A stretch of 64,000 nt of DNA from Bacillus sp. FJAT-27225. GTDB lineage: Bacteria > Bacillota > Bacilli > Bacillales > Cytobacillaceae. Both the position numbers and the translations under genes were made by a program. Below, piece by piece: positions 36,546-45,441 of this stretch. A model generated the notes under the pieces. It had not been told where the DNA came from. It was given only the letters and a program-made list of their open reading frames with translations, and ran no database searches. Every line of letters begins with the position of its first letter. Within the stretch, counting starts at the first letter, position 1. The DNA lies in contig NZ_MAYU01000001.1 of assembly GCF_001685025.1 (NCBI RefSeq), positions 186,001 through 250,000 of the forward strand. The letters run 5' to 3'.

Positions 36546-37475
36546 TTGAAAAAAATCATGATTGGCGGGGCTGCGATTATAATGATTGGCCTGTTTGCCT
36601 CAATTATTTGGTATCAGCTTTCATTTAAAAACATGCAGCCACAGCTTGGCGAAAAGCTGCCAAAACCCCCAACTGGCAAACAGGATCCAGGGGTTGAAGA
36701 GCTCCGTCCGGTAGTCGCTAACCAGCAAATCAGTTATACGCTCCAAAACAACGAGCTGAACATAACGTTTGATAGCGGCAAGACATGGGTGACGGTTCCT
36801 GTTGAAAAAAAATTGCTCTTTGGAGGAGAATACAACGGAAATCAGCATGAGCTGATTCCGAATAGCTTTATTTTAACGGATGACAAGGCTGCGTTCATCC
36901 ATACCGAAGGCGGTAATTGGGAATCGGAAGGTGTCATGCTTGTGTACTCGAATGACTTGGGCGAAACCTGGCAGCATTCAGTTGTAACCGAGTTGTTTCA
37001 GGGGGTTCGTTTCCGGAAAGTCAACTTCCTGAACGAAAATTTCGGGTATATCATTCTATCCGGTGGGCGGACAATGTCACAGGAAGGCTCTAGTGTCTTT
37101 TTGTCAGATGACGGTGGGAAGACATGGAACGAAACAGAAAGTTCTGGCCAGACGAGGCTCCTGTACGATGGCGGGTTTATTGATGAAAAGACCGGATTTT
37201 TATCATATGGAACCATCAATCCTACCGAGCCGGATTTTCATGTGACTCAGGATGACGGTGCTTCCTGGCAAAAAGCCGATGTCCATGTTCCGGCGAAATA
37301 CAAAGAAATCTTTGTGTCAGCTGAAATTCCAGTTAAAGATGGCTATGAATTAGTGATGCTTGTCAATCAGGGGCCAAATGGCGATTACCTTGGCGGACGG
37401 GTAAAGGGGAAATTCATCTCAAACGATAACGGTCTCACATGGGAATTCGCGGAAGAGGCTGAACCGGATGAATAA
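36546..37475 (+). CDS. Membrane-anchored BNR/Asp-box beta-propeller protein
   Basis: 309 aa from TTG with CAGGTGG upstream. One N-terminal membrane helix (MIGGAAIIMIGLFASIIWYQ), then an extracellular domain with Asp-box repeats: FDSGKTW, SNDLGETWQ, SDDGGKTWN, TQDDGASWQ and SNDNGLTWEF. These form propeller blades as in sialidases and photosystem assembly proteins. The catalytic sialidase residues are not recognisable, so a binding or structural role is more likely. It overlaps the next gene by 8 nt. Confidence 0.75.
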   Translation: MKKIMIGGAAIIMIGLFASIIWYQLSFKNMQPQLGEKLPKPPTGKQDPGVEELRPVVANQQISYTLQNNELNITFDSGKTWVTVPVEKKLLFGGEYNGNQHELIPNSFILTDDKAAFIHTEGGNWESEGVMLVYSNDLGETWQHSVVTELFQGVRFRKVNFLNENFGYIILSGGRTMSQEGSSVFLSDDGGKTWNETESSGQTRLLYDGGFIDEKTGFLSYGTINPTEPDFHVTQDDGASWQKADVHVPAKYKEIFVSAEIPVKDGYELVMLVNQGPNGDYLGGRVKGKFISNDNGLTWEFAEEAEPDE

Positions 37476-38320
37476 GGGGAGAACCATTAGTGGCGTTATG
37501 CTGTTCCTCGTTTCACTTGGCATCTTCATTTTGCAGCTGGTATATTTTTATGCCAATAAGCGCTTGGGGATTGAATTTATCGACAACCGGTTGTTTTATG
37601 TAATTAATGTTTCTTGCGCATTTTTCCTTGCCCTGTCATTGTGGCTTACCCTTTCTCCCGCAAAAAAATGGATGTGGATCGGTGGAGGGATTGTGATCCT
37701 TTTTACCATCGTAAACGCAGTCCTGCTTATCAAATAACAAAGAAGTTAAAAATATTACCGCCATTTCCCCTGATATGGACAACGTTCTTTCACTTAAAGT
37801 GAACGCACAGAGAGGGGAAGCTATATACTACAGGCCGTTGTATGGTATTTTTGCAAGGCCAAAAGACAGCTTCCAGCTTGATCCTTCAAAAGGTGTCAAA
37901 GCCGAATGGCTCGCGGATGATATTGCTGCAGTTACGTATCTGAACGTAGATGGAATTCTGCAGCAGTTCGTTGCCACTTACGGGGATCGGGGAGGAGGAA
38001 TCTCGTATTACTATGTGGGTGCCGAAATATTTGGAGTCTGGGAAGGCAAAGGAATTGAGGTTATTAGCAATACGGATGGAATTTCAGTGACCTATAACGG
38101 GCAGACCGAAACCTTCGATTGGAAAAACATCGAGCAGTTTGGAACATTGGCGGTTGTCTTAACAAGAGGACATGAAGCGGTCTGGACGATCGGACTGAAT
38201 GAAAACTTTAAGGTCCAGTCAAACCCCACTGTCCCCCAGCCTGGGGAAATCATTTTGTCTAAAGTGAGTATCGATATGCAAGATTCAGTCATTTTAAACT
38301 ATAAAAAAATGTCAAAGTAA
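37468..38320 (+). pseudogene. Membrane protein gene split by a probable frameshift
   Basis: The first frame (37468-37737, 89 aa) has three membrane helices and ends WMWIGGGIVILFTIVNAVLL-IK. The second frame continues from about 37710 as SNNKEVKNITAISPD and on to 38320, through GIFARPKDSFQLDPSKG, YGDRGGGISYYYVGAEIFGV and EQFGTLAVVLTRGHEAVW, a beta-rich outside domain. The second part's only nearby start (ATG 37775) lacks a ribosome site and falls mid-domain. Removing one A from the AAA at 37733-37735 joins them as one protein of about 283 aa. Two overlapping genes remain possible. Confidence 0.6.
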
Positions 38321-38346
38321 GGGAAAGGACGAATCCTTTCCCTTTT
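38321..38346. terminator. Bidirectional terminator
   Basis: GGGAAAGGA pairs with TCCTTTCCC around CGAA, then TTTT. Confidence 0.75.
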
Positions 38347-38350
38347 GCTG

Positions 38351-38701
38351 TTATTGCTGGTATTGGGTACCGAATCGATAAGGGGACTGGTATTGATTTT
38401 GTTGGTACGGTTGTCCAACTGTATTCATGTTTTGCTGCATGAATGAAACTTCCTGTTGCATCTGGTTCATAGCATTCATGAGCTGCTGGCATTGCTGAAT
38501 GGCAACATCATGCTTTTGCAGGCTTTGCTGAATGACTTGAACAGCTTGTTTTTCACGTTGAAGCATTTGTTCAAGCATGTTGACATTTTGCTGTTCCTGC
38601 TGCAGCATCATCCTATATTGATGATTGCTTTGCTGCGTTTCAGTAATTAGCTGCTGTACAAGTTGGCGTGCCTGCTGAAGACCATGTTGTGGTGTATGCA
38701 T
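38351..38701 (-). CDS. Gln-rich coiled-coil protein, possible spore coat component
   Basis: 116 aa, starting MHTPQHGLQQARQLVQQLIT with AAGGGGG upstream. More than a quarter of residues are Gln, arranged in heptad-like repeats (QQEQQNVNMLEQMLQREKQA), followed by a Tyr/Gln/Pro tail (PYQQNQYQSPYRFGTQYQQ). This composition resembles small Bacillus coat and spore-surface proteins. One Cys. No signal peptide. The spore assignment is by composition only. Confidence 0.65.
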   Translation of the reverse strand: MHTPQHGLQQARQLVQQLITETQQSNHQYRMMLQQEQQNVNMLEQMLQREKQAVQVIQQSLQKHDVAIQQCQQLMNAMNQMQQEVSFMQQNMNTVGQPYQQNQYQSPYRFGTQYQQ

Positions 38702-38878
38702 TCGGATGCCCCCTTAGGATGGATGTGGGATGTGGTACGTGGTACCTCTGTTAGTTTGCGCAGAAGGCCTGAAGTATTTCACGGTAAGAATCACCTGTGT
38801 TGTTTCATTATAGGAAGGGAACGCTATTTCCGAATAAAAAAGAATGGAACCACATGTTTGGGTCCCATCCTTGGAATG

Positions 38879-39478
38879 TTATTCGATATTGGTAACGCGC
38901 ACACCTGAATCATTTAGTTCATTGACAATTATATTCACGGTTTCTCTTGCTGTATCTTTCGGAATAGAGAGATGAATTTGGCGAACCGCTTTGTTGCTGC
39001 CGAGAGTGAACATCGACAAAATGCTTGTATGCCGCCCAACAATTGAAGAAATCCGTTCGATGGCATGGCTTTGTTCAAAAAGGCCAATCGTAAGCGAGAC
39101 ACCGTCACTGTATGTATCCTCGAGGAGATTCATAATTTGCGCATGGGTCAGGATACCGACAAATTCACCAGCTTGGTTAACAATTGCAAGGTAGGGGAGC
39201 CGCTTGATACTTTTAAAAATTTGCCTGAATGAACCGCCAGCAGGAGCTAAGCCATCCGATTCTTTTACAATCTTCATGATACTGTCCTGATGATCCCCAC
39301 TGTATTCATAAATGTCAATCTTCTCCACATTTCCGAGGAACCGTTTCCCTGCAGTATCCAGCACCGGGACGCGGCGGAACCCCGACTCATCAAGAAACGC
39401 CAGCGCTTCTTTAATGGTCGCATTCTCTGTCAGGTACCTGACTTCCTCCCTGCTTACCATAAATTGTTGAATCTTCAT
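38879..39478 (-). CDS. CBS-domain pair plus ACT-like protein
   Basis: 199 aa; AGGAGG lies upstream. Two CBS motifs (VRYLTENATIKEALAFLDES with FRRVPVLD, then KSIKRLPYLAIVNQAGEFVG) precede a C-terminal ACT-like region (AVRQIHLSIPKDTARETVNI). CBS pairs bind adenine nucleotides; the CBS-ACT layout resembles AcuB and the c-di-AMP-binding CbpA type of Listeria. No catalytic domain is attached, so it is a nucleotide-sensing regulator of an unknown partner. Confidence 0.8.
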   Translation of the reverse strand: MKIQQFMVSREEVRYLTENATIKEALAFLDESGFRRVPVLDTAGKRFLGNVEKIDIYEYSGDHQDSIMKIVKESDGLAPAGGSFRQIFKSIKRLPYLAIVNQAGEFVGILTHAQIMNLLEDTYSDGVSLTIGLFEQSHAIERISSIVGRHTSILSMFTLGSNKAVRQIHLSIPKDTARETVNIIVNELNDSGVRVTNIE

Positions 39479-39562
39479 CTCTTTATCTCCTCCATCTCCC
39501 TATAGGTTGCATACCCGTTTATATATATTCGCCATGAACGGATATTACCCTTTTTTAAAAAG

Positions 39563-39592
39563 TAAAAAGCCGTCATATAAGACAGCTTTTTA
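39563..39592. terminator. Terminator
   Basis: TAAAAAGC(C)GTC pairs with GAC(A)GCTTTTTA around ATATAA. Confidence 0.7.
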
Positions 39593-39636
39593 CAAAATTC
39601 CTTTGGACGTATTCGCCTGGTGCGCCAGTGAGCCAT

Positions 39637-39765
39637 TCACTTCGATTTATTGCTGCGTCTGGGTTTGGTGGTAATATTCAGATGGACACCCAGTTCCCTG
39701 GCGATCTCTTCCTTAAGGCGATTAATACCCTTGGATCCAGGAATAGTTGGTTTTTTATCCGCCAT
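39637..39765 (-). CDS. Half-length alpha/beta-type SASP-like protein, 42 aa
   Basis: ATG at 39765 with AAGGAG about 11 bases upstream. The sequence KPTIPGSKGINRLKEEIARE followed by LGVHLN aligns with the N-terminal half of the full SASP at 58262 ([25 protein letters not shown]). It then ends KPRRSNKSK, lacking the second DNA-binding helix and the GPR-resistant C terminus. The EIARELGV segment corresponds to the germination protease cleavage region. Either a specialised short SASP or the remains of a truncated one; its good ribosome site suggests it is expressed. Confidence 0.65.
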   Translation of the reverse strand: MADKKPTIPGSKGINRLKEEIARELGVHLNITTKPRRSNKSK

Positions 39766-40020
39766 TCACTTATCACTCCTTACGAAGGATTAAGCACTAA
39801 TGGATTGCTCAGGCTTATTCTATCCTATTCAAAATTCCTGATTCAGTTATCGGAAAAAATAGGGAAAGCCCCTAATTTTTGAATAAGGGGCTTTGTACCT
39901 AAGCCAAGAGCATACGCCCTGCAACCAGGCTGCTTCTATCCGAATGGAAGAGGTAAGCCGAGTCGTAAATGGGGAACATTAACGCTTTCCACTATTCGTG
40001 GCGTAGTAAGCAACCCGTCG

Positions 40021-40122
40021 AGGCTTATTGATAACGTTTTGGATTTTAAAACAGGCAAAACGTATCCAATAGGCTTTATTGATGACGTTTCGGGTTCTAA
40101 AAACGGGCAAAATGTAACCAAT
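40021..40122. repeat. Imperfect tandem duplication, about 50 bp
   Basis: Unit 1 (40021-40070) and unit 2 (40071-40122) both run from AGGCTT(T)ATTGAT through GGCAAAA to (C/A)CCAAT. The differences are mostly single substitutions. In one plus-strand frame they would read as a repeated peptide containing DNV and DDV, so they may derive from coding sequence. Confidence 0.6.
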
Positions 40123-40471
40123 AGGATGGACTGTTGCTTTCAATCTATCTCCTGCTCGTTGAAATAATAATTTCAGCTTGGCGGTTTGGATCCTTGATGC
40201 TTCACAAATCAAACGCAAGTTTATAGCCCTTCACCCTGGCAAGTGCCATTTCCTTTTCTAGCACTGGCGAGGGAAGTACAGATACGGATGAACGGCTATC
40301 CCAGGCAGGAAAAGTGCAATGCAGTATGGAATTGTAATTGTAAGGTGAATAAAAAAACTGTGGAAGGAAAGAGTTGCATCCGTCGACCGAATCAAACCGG
40401 TTAGAAAATATGGGCAATCGCGAGAACGAAAAGGGATAAACAGTTGATTGATTCGGCAATATGTATGCCTA

Positions 40472-40733
40472 ATTCACTGCACCAGGGTTCTTAACATACC
40501 GGGATTTACAGGAACGAGTTTCTTCCTGGTCTTTTGCGATTAGCTACGACTGCATTCGCCAGACAATCAGCAGGTTATCACGAAGATTGACATTCTGGGA
40601 AGATTTAATTGAGACCAGGACAATAGATAACCAAGAAGGCAGAAGGGTCACCGCGATAAAATTGTCAGGCCGGTATTCAGGACTAATTCTCCGTAGCGGG
40701 GATGTTGTCCTTCCAAAGGAAAAGGGGGAATAA
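40472..40733 (+). pseudogene. Open frame without start, ending at the GNAT gene
   Basis: Open for about 86 codons. It includes YRDLQERVSSWSFAISYDCI, LTFWEDLIETRTIDNQEG and YSGLILRSGDVVLPKEKGE, and the stop is two bases before the next gene's TTG. There is no ATG/GTG/TTG with a ribosome site at the 5' end. It looks like the 3' part of a lost gene; family unknown. Confidence 0.3.
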
Positions 40734-40735
40734 AA

Positions 40736-41230
40736 TTGATCATCCGTTCACTAGAAATCTCAGATGCAGAAAAATTCCTTGCGTTAAACAAAAGAGTGGA
40801 AGAATCCGGGTTTATGCTTTATGAGCCTGGCGAGAAGCAAACAACAGTTGAACAGCAAAGAAAAATGATTGAAAGAGTGTCGGCAGAGGAACGCACGATT
40901 TTCTTTGTTGCTGAAAGGGAAGGGGAACTTGCCGGTTTTATCGCGGCATTTGGCGGAACTGTTAGACGGAAGAGCCATTCTGCTTACCTTGTTCTTGGCG
41001 TTGACGAGAAGTTCCGCGGACAGGGCGTTGCAACCCAATTATTCCATCGGGTTTTTGATTGGGCAAATGAAAAAGAGATTACCAGATTGGAACTTACTGT
41101 AATCAAAACAAACATTCATGCATTCAACTTGTACAGGAAAATGGGTTTTGTGATTGAGGGAGAAAAGGTCCATTCTCTTAAAATAAACGGAGAATATGTG
41201 AACGAGTACTATATGTACAAACTGTTATAG
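40736..41230 (+). CDS. GNAT-family N-acetyltransferase
   Basis: 164 aa from TTG 40736 with AAAAGGGGGA upstream. Starts MIIRSLEISDAEKFLALNKR. The acetyl-CoA loop is VLGVDEKFRGQGVATQLF (motif A, RGQGVA), followed by IKTNIHAFNLYRKMGFVIEG (motif B). The order and the tail YVNEYYMYKLL are typical of RimI/YhhY-like acetyltransferases acting on proteins or small amines. Substrate unknown. Confidence 0.88.
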   Translation: MIIRSLEISDAEKFLALNKRVEESGFMLYEPGEKQTTVEQQRKMIERVSAEERTIFFVAEREGELAGFIAAFGGTVRRKSHSAYLVLGVDEKFRGQGVATQLFHRVFDWANEKEITRLELTVIKTNIHAFNLYRKMGFVIEGEKVHSLKINGEYVNEYYMYKLL

Positions 41231-41297
41231 GGGTTTTTGCAGGAATGTCGGGTATACAATAATAAAATAAACTACCCGATTGCGAGTGATTTAAAAA

Positions 41298-41684
41298 ATG
41301 AATGACGCTAAACATAATGCCAAAACAGAAACAATTGAATCGAAATATATCCAGCAGCACCTTGCCAATGAACGGACATACCTTGCCTGGATCCGGACGG
41401 CGATTGCGATTATTGGGGTCGGCTTTCTCGTTACGAACCTGCATTTTACAATGAAAACAAGCCTTACACCCGCCGGGGATTTTTTTGCGAATCTAATTGG
41501 AATCGCGTCTGTCCTGCTAGGCATTATTGTTGTTGTGATGGCAACTTCTGCTTATATTCGAAAAATCGATAGTATCAATAATCAAACATTCCGGACTTCC
41601 AAATGGTCAATTATAGGGTTGGGGATTTTTGTTATCCTGATTGCGGTGTTTTTTGGCGTTTATTTTACAATGGTTAACTTTTGA
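41298..41684 (+). CDS. DUF202 (YidH-type) membrane protein
   Basis: 128 aa. The signature KYIQQHLANERTYLAWIRTA defines the DUF202/YidH family. Three membrane helices follow: IAIIGVGFLVTNLHF, IGIASVLLGIIVVVMA and IIGLGIFVILIAVFFGVYF. The function is not established. Start ATG 41298 has only a weak purine-rich site. The YidH-like length of about 115-130 aa agrees. Confidence 0.8.
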   Translation: MNDAKHNAKTETIESKYIQQHLANERTYLAWIRTAIAIIGVGFLVTNLHFTMKTSLTPAGDFFANLIGIASVLLGIIVVVMATSAYIRKIDSINNQTFRTSKWSIIGLGIFVILIAVFFGVYFTMVNF

Positions 41685-41801
41685 GCACAATGGAAGTTTG
41701 ACAATTGTCAGGTCCTTTCATAAAACGCTGGCTGGGCACATTAGTGCAGTTCACCCTATATCCTGAATAGCAGAAAAACCAACTATTTGAGGTGTTATAA
41801 A

Positions 41802-42521
41802 ATGGAGGAATTGAAGAAGTATCTGGAGAAAGCGTCTTATACGGTAGTGTTCACAGGGGCTGGAATGAGTACTGAGGCGGGTCTCCCGGATTTCCGCGGA
41901 AGCGGCGGAATTTGGCATGGCGCCGATCCGATGATGCTCGCAAGTACACGGGCAATGAATGAGAATACAGAAGAATTTATTCAATTTTACAGGCAAAGGG
42001 TTGAAAATCTTCACGGGCATGAACCTCATAGAGGCCACAAAATCCTCGCCAAATGGGAGCGTGAAGGGCGCATTCAATCGATTATTACCCAAAATGTCGA
42101 TGGCTATCACCATCGGGCCGGCAATAAACAGGTTACGGAGCTGCATGGTACGTTAAGGACTTGCCACTGCAATGACTGTGGCAGCATTTATCCGATTGAA
42201 ATGTTCATGGAGGACAATGTTTCTTGCGAAAATTGCAGCGGTTTTCTTCGTCCATCTGTAGTCCTGTTTGGGGAAATGCTTCCGGAAAAGGCCGTCCAGC
42301 AGGCAGAACTGGAATCACGGCGGGCAGATTTGTTCATTGTAATGGGTTCATCACTCAGTGTGTATCCTGCCAATGTGTTCCCGGAAATCGCCAAAATGGC
42401 CGGCGCAAAGCTTGTGATTGTCAATTTGGAAAACACAGAGCTTGATAATAGGGCCGACCTGGTACTAAATATGGAAATAGGCGAGCTCCTTCAGGCGTTA
42501 GATCATGATCGCCAAAGGTGA
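41802..42521 (+). CDS. NAD-dependent protein deacylase (sirtuin, Sir2/CobB type)
   Basis: 239 aa; ATG 41802 follows GAGGTG. Sirtuin motifs are complete: FTGAGMSTEAGLPDFRG, TQNVDGYHHRAG, catalytic His in TELHGT, the four zinc Cys (CHCNDC and CENC), VVLFGEMLP and MGSSLSVYPAN. It removes acyl groups from lysines, consuming NAD. Corresponds to Bacillus SrtN (YhdZ) in type. Monocistronic, with a zinc-ribbon microprotein following. Confidence 0.92.
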   Translation: MEELKKYLEKASYTVVFTGAGMSTEAGLPDFRGSGGIWHGADPMMLASTRAMNENTEEFIQFYRQRVENLHGHEPHRGHKILAKWEREGRIQSIITQNVDGYHHRAGNKQVTELHGTLRTCHCNDCGSIYPIEMFMEDNVSCENCSGFLRPSVVLFGEMLPEKAVQQAELESRRADLFIVMGSSLSVYPANVFPEIAKMAGAKLVIVNLENTELDNRADLVLNMEIGELLQALDHDRQR

Positions 42522-42602
42522 GCTATTTAATAAAACCAGTCCACTTGCACTTGGCAGAGATACTGGGATAGCCATTTTATTTAGGAAAAAGGAAGTGAAG
42601 GA

Positions 42603-42782
42603 TTGGAAAAGAAGACGTGCAGGGAATGCGGAGGTTCCTCTTTTGCCCAGGGAACTGATTACATAAACGTTAGGCCTTTGGATAAAAAAATATCAATTGG
42701 TTCCGAGAAAATTTATACCTTTTGTGTTAGCTGCGGAGAAGTACAATCTATTAAAATCGTAAATCCCGCCAAATTAACTTGA
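42603..42782 (+). CDS. Zinc-ribbon microprotein, 59 aa
   Basis: TTG start with AAGGAAGTGA six bases upstream. The protein begins MEKKTCRECGGSSFAQGTDY and has a second pair, FCVSCGEVQS, giving a CxxC-(about 30)-CxxC zinc ribbon. No other domain. Such small ribbons often bind nucleic acid or a partner protein. Followed by a terminator, which supports a real transcript unit. Confidence 0.65.
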   Translation: MEKKTCRECGGSSFAQGTDYINVRPLDKKISIGSEKIYTFCVSCGEVQSIKIVNPAKLT

Positions 42783-42806
42783 GAAACCGCGGCATCAACC
42801 GAGAAG

Positions 42807-42834
42807 AAGCGCTCAGATTTTGTGAGCGCTTTTC
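42807..42834 (+). terminator. Terminator
   Basis: AAGCGCTCA pairs with TGAGCGCTT around GATTTTG, then TT. Confidence 0.75.
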
Positions 42835-42892
42835 ACACATGTAATTTGGGTCTTCCGATGAATTTCGATTTCCCTCTTTTTCCGCCATAATA

Positions 42893-44719
42893 CTAGCTGT
42901 CCAGTTTCTCATCCCGAAAATGAACCCCAGTTTTCATCGTTTGATTATTGCTTGTGCTTTGCATTAAAAACGGCCTAGTACAAACAACTCCAATACCATA
43001 AAGAAGAATGGCAAAGTAAGCGGGCAGGAGATGGAGGAAATCCGTGTACCCGATAATAAAATGAGTTGCAATCCCCGCAATAAAAGCTGGAATAGCGCCA
43101 ATTGTAAAAGTCCACCACACCCAGCGTTCGCCCTCGCGGATTCCCCATAAGGCAAGCATCAAAACAAGAAGGCCCACGCTTAATAGGGCGCTCCCAAACC
43201 CGGCACGGTCATGCGCAATCACCGGAATTAACTTTTCATTAAAGTCATTCAAAATCTCTGGAGAAATACATAAATACGATATGTCAGATGGAACAAAGAC
43301 AGTGGAGGCGCCGATGAACGAAATGACTATTCCTCCGATGGCCAAAGCGCCACCCAATAGGACAAAACATAGCTGACCAACGTGGCTAAGCTTCCAAGCT
43401 TTTGTGTTATAAAGATTTGTGCCTGAAGGAGCTTCAGTAGCGGTTTTTGTTTTTAAAAAACCGGTAATGAACAAAGGCAATAAAATAAGCCAAAACAATC
43501 CGTGCAGCCAGTCAAAATAGCCATAGCCAATGAATAACAAGATTCCCAGAAAGCCGATTATGGCAGCGATATTGACTGCTTTCCGAGCCCAATGGAGTCC
43601 GTACCTGATCCCATGCCTGGCAAGCTGCATATAAAGGATCCCGCCTGATATCATCGTTCCTGCCAAAGTCATCCTGTCATGAGCCATAAAGTAAAGAATG
43701 GAAGAGTTAAAGCCTAGAATATCCTGCCTTACTATGCCTAGAAAAGACTCGTCATATGGAAGAATCACATCTGTCATGCTAAAATACAGTGCAATAAAGC
43801 CGCCAATCAGGATCGCAAGCCCAAACAGCCAATACCATATCCAGCCTGTAAGTATTGAAGGTACCGCATGGCTTCTAAAACTGTACGCTTCATTTATCCG
43901 TTTTGGCAGGCCGGGGCCGGTAAAAACGTACTCCTGGCCCAGCAGCACAAGGGAAGCCCCGTTTTCAAGCAGGGTGATGGCGTCAGCTGGTTCTTTTATT
44001 CCGCCTGAGGTGATGATAGGGATGCCATGACTATTGCCCATCGCTTCGCAAAGTTCTTCAGGAGAATCTCCTTCAACCAGAATTCCATCTGGCAAATAGT
44101 TTGCCAAACCATTAACCCTTTCCGATGCAGCCGACAAAATAAATGGTTTGTTTATATTTTCTTTTAGTTTTAAAAAACTGTCCTTCGAATCCAATTCAAT
44201 GCTATCGAGGATGAACGCATCACTATAAGGGAGAAGGCTGTTACAAATCTTGAATAGTTCGGAATAAGTGCCCCGGACTCGAATAAAAAGGGGAACTTTC
44301 TTTCTCTTTAACGATTTTAATTTGGTGATCGCACTCTCCAAATCGATGGCGTTCTCTTTGAGTCCGTTAATTTGTTTGCTTTTTATATCAAAAACAAGGG
44401 GTTTTTCGGAAGTAGCACCCTGAAGCGAAACAGGGCCAATTTCGAGAAAACCGAAGCCAAGGTTTTGGAACGCTTTTAGTCCTGATAATTCTGGGTCAAT
44501 ATGGCAAGACAAGCCAATTGGCGTTGCGAAATTAGCAGCAAATAATTGTTTTTCCAATGTCTTTGATGGAGCCATATGCCCTAGGAACTCTATAAATCTT
44601 TCACCAACGGAGGTCGAAGATATTATGCTCATTCCACGATGAATAAACTCCCGGCCAATCCTTGGTTGGAGCCTCATTAAAATCGGTTTGAATATCGGGT
44701 GATACGACCAATCCGGCAA
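42893..44719 (-). CDS. Dihydroorotate-dehydrogenase-like domain fused to an eight-helix membrane domain
   Basis: 608 aa from TTG 44719 (AAGGGGTGA). Residues 1-290 follow class 2 DHODH: MRLQPRIGREFIHRGM, ATPIGLSC, LGFGFLEIGPVSLQG, IITSGGIKEPADAITLLENG and YVFTGPGLPKRINEAY. Catalytic features look lost: AGFDK reads SCHIDP, and the SSPN loop with the catalytic Ser reads DAFILDSIEL. Residues about 300-590 are membrane-spanning and internally duplicated; each half has an AHDRxxxxxxxxS segment then a GYxDFLH or GYFDWLH motif. Probably an FMN- or substrate-binding sensor or a repurposed redox protein. Function unknown. Confidence 0.78.
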   Translation of the reverse strand: MPDWSYHPIFKPILMRLQPRIGREFIHRGMSIISSTSVGERFIEFLGHMAPSKTLEKQLFAANFATPIGLSCHIDPELSGLKAFQNLGFGFLEIGPVSLQGATSEKPLVFDIKSKQINGLKENAIDLESAITKLKSLKRKKVPLFIRVRGTYSELFKICNSLLPYSDAFILDSIELDSKDSFLKLKENINKPFILSAASERVNGLANYLPDGILVEGDSPEELCEAMGNSHGIPIITSGGIKEPADAITLLENGASLVLLGQEYVFTGPGLPKRINEAYSFRSHAVPSILTGWIWYWLFGLAILIGGFIALYFSMTDVILPYDESFLGIVRQDILGFNSSILYFMAHDRMTLAGTMISGGILYMQLARHGIRYGLHWARKAVNIAAIIGFLGILLFIGYGYFDWLHGLFWLILLPLFITGFLKTKTATEAPSGTNLYNTKAWKLSHVGQLCFVLLGGALAIGGIVISFIGASTVFVPSDISYLCISPEILNDFNEKLIPVIAHDRAGFGSALLSVGLLVLMLALWGIREGERWVWWTFTIGAIPAFIAGIATHFIIGYTDFLHLLPAYFAILLYGIGVVCTRPFLMQSTSNNQTMKTGVHFRDEKLDS

Positions 44720-44799
44720 GGCAATTCACCCCTTTACACTATCTTCGTATATTTTACCATATGAAGGAAGAAGTGCGGTTGTCGTTTTAAAACAAAATA

Positions 44800-44834
44800 A
44801 AAACGCATGAAGATCTTATACTTGCACGCGTTTT
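44800..44834 (-). terminator. Terminator of the 107-aa membrane protein gene
   Basis: AAAACGC and GCGTTTT arms with an extended imperfect stem; the minus-strand exit is GCGTTTTTATTTTG. Confidence 0.6.
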
Positions 44835-44870
44835 GCCGATATTGACGTAATTGAATGTATGTAGTTGCCT

Positions 44871-45191
44871 CTAGTGCCAATCATTCTGGGTGTCCACTGT
44901 AAGCGGTACGACTGAATCGGTACCATGGACACTTTCTGCATCATGAGGCTTGGAATCAGAATGGTCTTCATTGATTTCCCTGATCAGTACCCATGTTTGT
45001 TTTAAGAGATCCTGAAAGCTGTCAATTAGAGCAAAGGCTGCGTCCATCACTTCCGGATTGTTTTTCAGGGAGTTCAGTTCGGTTTGGACCCTTTCAACAG
45101 CTACTTCCGGGTTATCAAGCTGTTCCTTAATTGCCGGCCACGAAATAAAAAGGAAAACGATAAATGAAACCGTCATAAATAATCGAATCAT
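44871..45191 (-). CDS. Membrane-anchored protein matching the N terminus of the YlbC-like CAP protein
   Basis: 106 aa; ATG 45191 with GGAGGGAA upstream. One N-terminal helix (LFMTVSFIVFLFISWPAI) then NPEVAVERVQTELNSLKNNP and EVMDAAFALIDSFQDLLKQT. The same pattern (WPAI, NP, RVEAEASTLADNPEV, DAA) starts the CAP-domain protein at 58558. So this is a stand-alone copy of that N-terminal module with an acidic tail and no CAP domain. Role unknown; sporulation-linked by analogy. Confidence 0.65.
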   Translation of the reverse strand: MIRLFMTVSFIVFLFISWPAIKEQLDNPEVAVERVQTELNSLKNNPEVMDAAFALIDSFQDLLKQTWVLIREINEDHSDSKPHDAESVHGTDSVVPLTVDTQNDWH

Positions 45192-45441
45192 TGCAATTCC
45201 CTCCGTTCTCACTACAGTTTTTTCCATGTTTTTGCCGTTGTATACGAGGTGTTAATTGAAAAATCACAATAATTTTGAAAACATAAATCAAATGTAGTTC
45301 AAAGAGAGGACTTTCCAATTCGAGTATCTTTAAAAGACAGTTAAAACAAATAAGGGGTAGTATCAGCGATTGCTGAACTTCCCCTTATAAAAAGTGCGTA
45401 TTTTTTTCTAGAGAGAAACTTAGATTTAAAGAACTACCTAG

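Larger units (their letters stand above)
39766..40735. other. Long intergenic region with repeats and a possible gene remnant
   Basis: About 970 bp. It contains a hairpin (AAAGCCCCT/AGGGGCTTT, 39866-39893), a duplicated 50-bp segment (40021-40122) and a start-less frame (40472-40733). I see no RNA gene. Codon-like structure without usable starts suggests decayed genes. Confidence 0.45.

Noticed and set aside
39979-40218. Minus-strand 79-codon ORF across the tandem duplication
   Set aside because: Low-complexity translation of repeated DNA with no ribosome site or family.
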